This document shows positions 9,391-13,157 of a stretch of DNA of 13,157 bases, in pieces (position 1 is the stretch's first letter; every line of letters starts with the position of its first letter). Source of the stretch: Flavobacterium psychrophilum (GTDB taxonomy: Bacteria > Bacteroidota > Bacteroidia > Flavobacteriales > Flavobacteriaceae); contig CALPPS020000072.1 in assembly GCA_943325515.2 (NCBI GenBank), positions 1 through 13,157 on the forward strand, given 5' to 3'. Under the pieces are notes generated by a model that worked only from the letters and a program-made list of their open reading frames with translations, searched no databases and was not told the origin of the DNA. Position numbers and translations under genes: made by a program.

Positions 9391-9765
9391 TTATTTTAAT
9401 TCAACAACAGCTCCAGCTTCTTCCAAAGATTTTTTCAAACCTTCTGCTTCTGCTTTAGTAACTCCTTCTTTGATGTTCGATGGTGCACCATCAACTAAAT
9501 CTTTAGCTTCTTTCAAACCTAGACCTGTTAATTCTTTTACAGCTTTTACAACTGCTAATTTAGAAGCACCAGCTTCTTTAAGTACTACTGTGAATTCTGT
9601 TTGCTCTTCAGCAGCTTCACCTCCACCAGCACCACCAGCAGCAACTACTACTGCTGCAGCAGCTGGTTCGATACCATACTCATCTTTTAATATTGTAGCT
9701 AAATCGTTAACTTCTTTTACAGTTAAGTTAACTAATTGTTCTGCGAATTGTTTCAAATCTGCCAT
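9391..9765 (-). CDS. rplL: Large ribosomal subunit protein bL12 (L7/L12)
   Basis: L7/L12 is the multicopy stalk protein that recruits and stimulates the translation GTPases, including EF-Tu encoded at the right edge of this window. At 124 aa it has the normal length. The N-terminal dimerisation domain, which binds L10, is at about 1-34 ([19 protein letters not shown]...). It is followed by an Ala/Gly-rich flexible hinge at about 35-57 ([20 protein letters not shown]). The factor-binding C-terminal domain is at about 58-124 and contains the typical [19 protein letters not shown] segment. The gene lies 53 bp after rplJ, its normal partner, and is followed by a strong hairpin before rpoB, which could set a higher level of L12 mRNA than rpoB mRNA. 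Confidence 0.98.
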   Translation of the reverse strand: MADLKQFAEQLVNLTVKEVNDLATILKDEYGIEPAAAAVVVAAGGAGGGEAAEEQTEFTVVLKEAGASKLAVVKAVKELTGLGLKEAKDLVDGAPSNIKEGVTKAEAEGLKKSLEEAGAVVELK

Positions 9766-9818
9766 TTTTTCTATCGTTTAAAATGTTCTTTAATTATTAT
9801 TTTTTTAGTCTGCTCTAA

Positions 9819-10319
9819 TTATTCTGCGGCTTCGCCTTTTTGCTTAGCATTGTTTAACAATGCAGCAATAACACGTTTAGCAGGCGATTGAAGTAATCCA
9901 ATGATTTCTCCAATAACTTCTTCTTTTGATTTCAATGAAGCCAAACTGTCTAAAAGGTTATCACCAATGTAAATCTCACCGTTGATGTAAGCTCCTTTAA
10001 AAGAAGGTTTGTCTGATTTTTTTCTGAAATCTTTAATGATTTTTGCTGGTGCATTAGCTAGGTCTGCAATAAAAATGGAAGAATTCCCTTTTAATACAGA
10101 AGCTAAATCACCATACTCATTAGCGGAAGCTTCCATTGCTTTTTCAAGCAAAGTGTTTTTAACTACTTCTAATTTAATTCCAGCTTTGAAACAAGCTCTT
10201 CTTAAACTTGAAGTTGTTTCAGCATCTAACCCAGAAGTATCAGCAATATATACTACATTACTTTCCGCCAACTTTGCAGTTAAATCTTCTATCGCGATTG
10301 ATTTTTCTTCTCTTGTCAT
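9819..10319 (-). CDS. rplJ: Large ribosomal subunit protein uL10
   Basis: L10 is the base of the L12 stalk. Its N-terminal domain binds 23S rRNA together with L11, and its C-terminal helix carries L12 dimers. At 166 aa it has the normal bacterial length. The N-terminus (MTREEKSIAIEDLTAKLAES), the segment ARRACF-like SLRRACFKAGIKLEVVKNTL and the C-terminal helix (PAKRVIAALLNNAKQKGEA) fit the family. It starts only 23 bp after rplA and is followed by rplL, the usual L10-L12 pair. The 23-bp spacer is too short for a full L10 leader RNA like that upstream of rplJ in E. coli or Bacillus, so any feedback site must lie within rplA or be absent. Confidence 0.98.
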   Translation of the reverse strand: MTREEKSIAIEDLTAKLAESNVVYIADTSGLDAETTSSLRRACFKAGIKLEVVKNTLLEKAMEASANEYGDLASVLKGNSSIFIADLANAPAKIIKDFRKKSDKPSFKGAYINGEIYIGDNLLDSLASLKSKEEVIGEIIGLLQSPAKRVIAALLNNAKQKGEAAE

Positions 10320-10342
10320 AATAAAATTTGTTTAACTACCAA

Positions 10343-11032
10343 TTATACTGCTTTAGGATCTAAAGCAATAGCAGGGCTCATTGTACTTGATAAGTGAATA
10401 GACTTGATGTAAGTACCTTTTGCAGCAGTTGGTTTTAATTTAAGTAATGTTTGAATAATTTCATGAGCGTTATCTACAATCTTGTCAGACTCGAAAGAAA
10501 TTCTTCCAATACCTGCATGTACGATTCCAGTTTTATCCACTTTAAAGTCGATTTTACCCGCTTTTACCTCAGCAACAGCTTTTCCTATCTCCATAGTTAC
10601 TGTTCCTGTTTTAGGGTTTGGCATTAAACCTCTTGGACCTAATATACGTCCTAAAGGACCTAATTTACCCATAATAGCAGGCATAGTGATGATAACATCA
10701 ACATCAGTCCAACCATCTTTAATTTTTTGAAGGTAATCGTCCAATCCTACATAATCAGCACCAGCCGCTTTAGCTTCTGCTTCTTTATCTGGAGTTACTA
10801 AAGCTAATACCTTAGTGTCTTTTCCAGTACCATGTGGAAGGGTTACAACACCTCTTACCATTTGATTTGCTTTTCTTGGATCAACTCCTAAACGAACAGC
10901 AATATCCACTGATTCATCAAATTTTGCAGAAGCAACAACTTTCAATAAAGACGAAGCGTCTTTTAAAGAATATAGTTTGTTTTTCTCAATTTTTGAAGCA
11001 GCTTCTTTTTGTTTCTTTGTCAATTTTGCCAT
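10343..11032 (-). CDS. rplA: Large ribosomal subunit protein uL1
   Basis: L1 forms the mobile stalk at the E site of the 50S subunit, which moves deacylated tRNA out, and in many bacteria it also represses its own operon by binding mRNA. At 229 aa it has the usual length. The hallmark rRNA-binding segment [19 protein letters not shown] is present in the middle of the protein, and the conserved C-terminal region [17 protein letters not shown] is present near the end. It starts 8 bp after the rplK stop codon, so the two are translationally close. A weak purine-rich AAGG lies upstream of the ATG, the closest thing to a Shine-Dalgarno sequence in this operon. Confidence 0.98.
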   Translation of the reverse strand: MAKLTKKQKEAASKIEKNKLYSLKDASSLLKVVASAKFDESVDIAVRLGVDPRKANQMVRGVVTLPHGTGKDTKVLALVTPDKEAEAKAAGADYVGLDDYLQKIKDGWTDVDVIITMPAIMGKLGPLGRILGPRGLMPNPKTGTVTMEIGKAVAEVKAGKIDFKVDKTGIVHAGIGRISFESDKIVDNAHEIIQTLLKLKPTAAKGTYIKSIHLSSTMSPAIALDPKAV

Positions 11033-11040
11033 TTCTTACC

Positions 11041-11481
11041 TTATTTTAGAGGAGAATCCCCAGTTACAGTTATACCCATAGATCTAGCTGTTCCAGCAAT
11101 CATGCTCATAGCAGACTCAATTGTGAAAGCGTTTAAATCAACCATCTTGTCCTCAGCGATAGTTCTAACCGTATCCCAAGTGATGTTACCCACTTTACGA
11201 CGATTAGGTTCTCCTGAGCCAGACTTTAATTTAGCAGCATCCAATAATTGAATTGCAGCAGGTGGAGTTTTTACAACAAAATCAAACGATTTGTCTTTAT
11301 ACACGGTAATTTGTACCGGTAAAACTTTGCCGGGTTGATCTTGTGTTCTAGCATTAAATTGCTTGCAGAACTCCATGATGTTGACCCCAGCAGCTCCCAA
11401 AGCAGGTCCAACCGGTGGCGACGGGTTCGCAGCACCTCCCTTAACTTGTAGTTTAACTACTTTACTAATTTCTTTAGCCAT
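11041..11481 (-). CDS. rplK: Large ribosomal subunit protein uL11
   Basis: L11 binds the GTPase-associated centre of 23S rRNA and takes part in factor binding and in stringent-response sensing; thiopeptide antibiotics bind at this site. At 146 aa it is full length. The N-terminal domain contains the proline-rich thiostrepton-site loop SPPVGPALG (residues 21-29, Pro22 and Pro23 intact). The C-terminal rRNA-binding domain includes the stretch [17 protein letters not shown] and ends in [12 protein letters not shown]. It lies 67 bp after nusG and 8 bp before rplA, the standard L11-L1 pair. No resistance-type change is obvious in the proline loop. Confidence 0.98.
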   Translation of the reverse strand: MAKEISKVVKLQVKGGAANPSPPVGPALGAAGVNIMEFCKQFNARTQDQPGKVLPVQITVYKDKSFDFVVKTPPAAIQLLDAAKLKSGSGEPNRRKVGNITWDTVRTIAEDKMVDLNAFTIESAMSMIAGTARSMGITVTGDSPLK

Positions 11482-11548
11482 TTCTTAAAAATTTTACATC
11501 TCTCAATTGGAAGCGATTGATGCGGTTTATTATATGTGTAACAAAAAA

Positions 11549-12100
11549 TTATACTTTTTCAACTTGCATAAAACTCAATTCTAATGGCGTTTTTCTTCCG
11601 AAAATTTTAACCATTACTTCTAGCTTACGCTTTTCATCATTTATTTTCTCAATAGTTCCATTGAAACCATTGAAAGGACCATCTACAACTTTGATTGTTT
11701 CTCCAATGTTGAATGGAATATTCTGTGTGTCTGTAGTAACAGCCAACTCATCAACTTTACCAAGCATTCTATTTACTTCAGATAATCTTAAAGGAACAGG
11801 TTCTCCTCCTTTAACTTCCCCCAAAAAACCTATTACACTAGTAATCGATTTGATAATGTGTGGAATTTCTCCAACTAAATTAGCTTCAATCATTACATAA
11901 CCAGGAAAATACACTTTATCCTTAGCTATTTTTTTACCATCTCTTATTTGAAACACTTTTTCAGTGGGAACCAATACCTGAGAGATGTAATCCGACATTC
12001 CTAATCTGTTGATTTCAGTTTCGATATAAGCTTTGACTTTATTTTCTTGTCCGCTTACAGCTCTAACCACATACCATTTTTTCACATTATTATCAGCCAT
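11549..12100 (-). CDS. nusG: Transcription termination/antitermination factor NusG
   Basis: NusG is a transcription elongation factor that binds the RNA polymerase clamp and links it to Rho or to the ribosome. At 183 aa it is a plain two-domain NusG. The NGN domain (about 8-115) begins with KKWYVVRAVSGQENKVKAYIE and contains KVYFPGYVMIEANL. After a linker, the KOW domain (about 128-183) contains IGETIKVVDGPFNGFNGTIEKI and ends with GRKTPLELSFMQVEKV. There is no large inserted domain. The start ATG lies 10 bp after the secE stop codon, and the two are an almost invariant pair. The protein acts on the RNA polymerase subunits encoded further along the same cluster. Confidence 0.98.
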   Translation of the reverse strand: MADNNVKKWYVVRAVSGQENKVKAYIETEINRLGMSDYISQVLVPTEKVFQIRDGKKIAKDKVYFPGYVMIEANLVGEIPHIIKSITSVIGFLGEVKGGEPVPLRLSEVNRMLGKVDELAVTTDTQNIPFNIGETIKVVDGPFNGFNGTIEKINDEKRKLEVMVKIFGRKTPLELSFMQVEKV

Positions 12101-12110
12101 AGTAAAAATA

Positions 12111-12308
12111 TTATGGTTTTAACCAATTAAAAAAACCAGCAATTGACTTTGCAAAAAGTTCATCAACTCCCCATGTAGCTAAGGCAAAAACAATAGAAAA
12201 AATAGCTACTGTTATAGTAAACTTCTGTACTTCTGCCCATTCTGGCCAAGTTACATTTGATTTTAATTCTTCAAATGCCTCTGATATATAATTAACAATT
12301 TTTGTCAT
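12111..12308 (-). CDS. secE: Preprotein translocase subunit SecE
   Basis: SecE is the small clamp subunit of the SecYEG protein-export channel in the inner membrane. From the ATG at 12308 it has 65 aa, normal for the short single-span SecE of most bacteria. It has a cytoplasmic amphipathic helix (about 3-28) with the conserved segment SNVTWPEWAEVQKF, then one membrane span at about 30-50 (TITVAIFSIVFALATWG) and a short tail. A longer in-frame reading starts at 12356, but it would run through the tRNA-Trp gene and adds no conserved residues, so the internal Met is the correct start. The spacer from the tRNA 3' end to this ATG is 18 bp. Confidence 0.96.
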   Translation of the reverse strand: MTKIVNYISEAFEELKSNVTWPEWAEVQKFTITVAIFSIVFALATWGVDELFAKSIAGFFNWLKP

Positions 12309-12326
12309 TGTAAATATTTTTATTTG

Positions 12327-12397
12327 CACGGGCGGGAGGATTCGAACCACCATCAACGGTTTTGGAGACCGCTATTCTACCCTTGAACTACGCCCGT
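12327..12397 (-). tRNA. tRNA-Trp (anticodon CCA)
   Basis: This is a 71-nt cloverleaf on the minus strand. The acceptor stem ACGGGCG/CGCCCGT is fully paired, with discriminator base G. The D-arm is GTTC/GAAT. The anticodon stem is GCGGT/ACCGT with loop CTCCAAA, giving anticodon CCA for tryptophan. The variable region is 4 nt and the T-loop is TTCGAAT. The 3' CCA end is not encoded and must be added after transcription. The T-stem is written GGTGG/CCTCC, which leaves a central U-U mismatch. Its place between tuf and secE is the classic position of tRNA-Trp in many bacteria, which supports the call. Confidence 0.96.
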
Positions 12398-12403
12398 ATT
12401 ATT

Positions 12404-12436
12404 AAAAACCAGTGCCGTTAAAAAAAACGACACTGG
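12404..12436 (-). terminator. Intrinsic terminator after tuf
   Basis: On the minus strand CCAGUGUCGU (12436-12427) pairs with ACGGCACUGG (12418-12409). This 10-bp stem contains one G-U pair, and at least one further A-U pair can close the loop, which includes a run of U residues. Five U residues follow (12408-12404). The hairpin starts 21 bp after the tuf stop codon. Only 6 bp separate the U-tract from the first base of tRNA-Trp, so termination here would end just upstream of the mature tRNA. Confidence 0.88.
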
Positions 12437-12457
12437 AATAATTATTTTAATAGATAA

Positions 12458-13157
12458 TTAATCTAAAATTTCAGTTACCTGACCAGCTCCTACAGTTCTA
12501 CCACCTTCACGGATAGCGAAACGTAAACCTATATTTAATGCAATAGCACTTAATAAAGCAACTTCAATAGTTAAGTTATCTCCTGGCATTACCATCTCTA
12601 CTCCTGTAGGTAAAGTGATAACTCCAGTTACGTCAGTTGTACGTACGTAAAACTGTGGACGATAGTTATTGTGAAATGGTGTGTGACGACCACCTTCTTC
12701 TTTTTTCAAGATATAAACCTCAGCTTTGAATTTAGCGTGTGGTTTTACAGAACCTGGCTTACAAATAACCATTCCTCTTTTAATATCTTCTTTAGCAACA
12801 CCTCTTAATAAGATACCTGCGTTATCTCCTGCCTCACCTCTATCAAGGATTTGACGGAACATTTCAATACCAGTTACAGTAGAAGTTAATTTCTCTGCAC
12901 CCATACCGATGATTTCAACTGGATCTCCTGTATTACAAATTCCTGTTTCGATACGACCTGTAGCAACAGTTCCACGACCGGTGATGGTAAATACATCTTC
13001 AACGGGCATCAAGAAAGGTTTTGCTACATCACGAACTGGCTCTTCAATCCACATGTCAACAGCAGCCATTAATTCAAGAATTTTTGGCGTCCAAGCTGGA
13101 TCATTATTTAATCCCCCAAGAGCTGAACCTTGAACTACTGGACTATTGTCTCCATCA
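12458..13157 (-). CDS. tuf: Elongation factor Tu, 3' part (5' end beyond window)
   Basis: EF-Tu is the GTPase that delivers aminoacyl-tRNA to the ribosome. The window holds about the last 233 codons; the frame stays open to the right edge, beginning [16 protein letters not shown], so the Met at 13069 is internal and not the start. The GTP-binding motifs of domain I lie outside the window. Visible parts are the end of domain I, domain II from about [25 protein letters not shown], and domain III with [19 protein letters not shown] and [16 protein letters not shown], ending [23 protein letters not shown]. The sequence is clearly the translation factor EF-Tu and fits the Bacteroidota form. It is followed by a strong terminator, then tRNA-Trp and secE. 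Confidence 0.98.
   Translation of the reverse strand, partial: DGDNSPVVQGSALGGLNNDPAWTPKILELMAAVDMWIEEPVRDVAKPFLMPVEDVFTITGRGTVATGRIETGICNTGDPVEIIGMGAEKLTSTVTGIEMFRQILDRGEAGDNAGILLRGVAKEDIKRGMVICKPGSVKPHAKFKAEVYILKKEEGGRHTPFHNNYRPQFYVRTTDVTGVITLPTGVEMVMPGDNLTIEVALLSAIALNIGLRFAIREGGRTVGAGQVTEILD

Noticed and set aside
9386..9781. Plus-strand open frame of 131 codons opposite rplL
   Set aside because: Mirror of the Ala-rich rplL coding sequence; no independent signal.
12309..12356. Longer SecE start at 12356, giving 81 aa
   Set aside because: The extension would be translated from the tRNA-Trp gene and adds nothing conserved; the Met at 12308 gives the normal family length.
12458..13069. A separate 203-aa protein starting at the Met at 13069
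   Set aside because: This Met is internal to EF-Tu. The same frame continues upstream to the window edge with clear EF-Tu sequence.

Overview
The window is the left-hand part of the universal transcription/translation supercluster of a low-GC member of the Bacteroidota, most likely the family Flavobacteriaceae (Flavobacterium-like). The evidence is the gene order tuf - tRNA-Trp - secE - nusG - rplK - rplA - rplJ - rplL - rpoB - rpoC - DUF3467, the lengths of RpoB and RpoC (about 1270 and 1437 residues), the AT-rich translation starts that mostly lack a Shine-Dalgarno sequence, and AT-rich spacers. Every gene is on the minus strand, so transcription runs from right (13157) to left (1).

Layout in the direction of transcription. 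The 3' part of tuf (EF-Tu) enters from the right edge and ends at 12458. A strong intrinsic terminator (12404-12436) follows, and tRNA-Trp(CCA) starts only a few bases beyond its U-tract. Next come secE, nusG, rplK (L11), rplA (L1), rplJ (L10) and rplL (L7/L12), closely packed. A long hairpin with a U-run (9330-9368) sits just after rplL, and a 265-bp spacer leads to rpoB. rpoB and rpoC are separated by 107 bp that is largely filled by heptamer repeats arranged as an inverted repeat. rpoC ends at a clear terminator (831-867). After a block of AT-rich GATT-type repeats comes a small DUF3467 gene (421-732) with its own terminator (368-397). The left end (133-370) is a long tandem heptamer array, followed by about 130 bp with no recognisable gene.

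The genes supply core gene expression: EF-Tu and tRNA-Trp for elongation, SecE for protein export, NusG for transcription elongation, the L1 and L12 stalk proteins of the large ribosomal subunit, and the two largest RNA polymerase subunits. All of these look intact and conserved apart from the edge-truncated tuf.

I see no defence system, mobile element, CRISPR array or biosynthetic cluster. The real novelty is outside the genes. One heptamer family (consensus about AAC-N-R-A-N) occurs as an array of about 34 in-register units at the left end. It occurs again as a short, head-to-head inverted array inside the rpoB-rpoC spacer, with 10-12 bp strings shared between the two places. Other points for a second look are the terminator-like hairpin between rplL and rpoB, the terminator abutting tRNA-Trp, a U-U mismatch in the tRNA-Trp T-stem, and the conserved but uncharacterised DUF3467 gene after rpoC.
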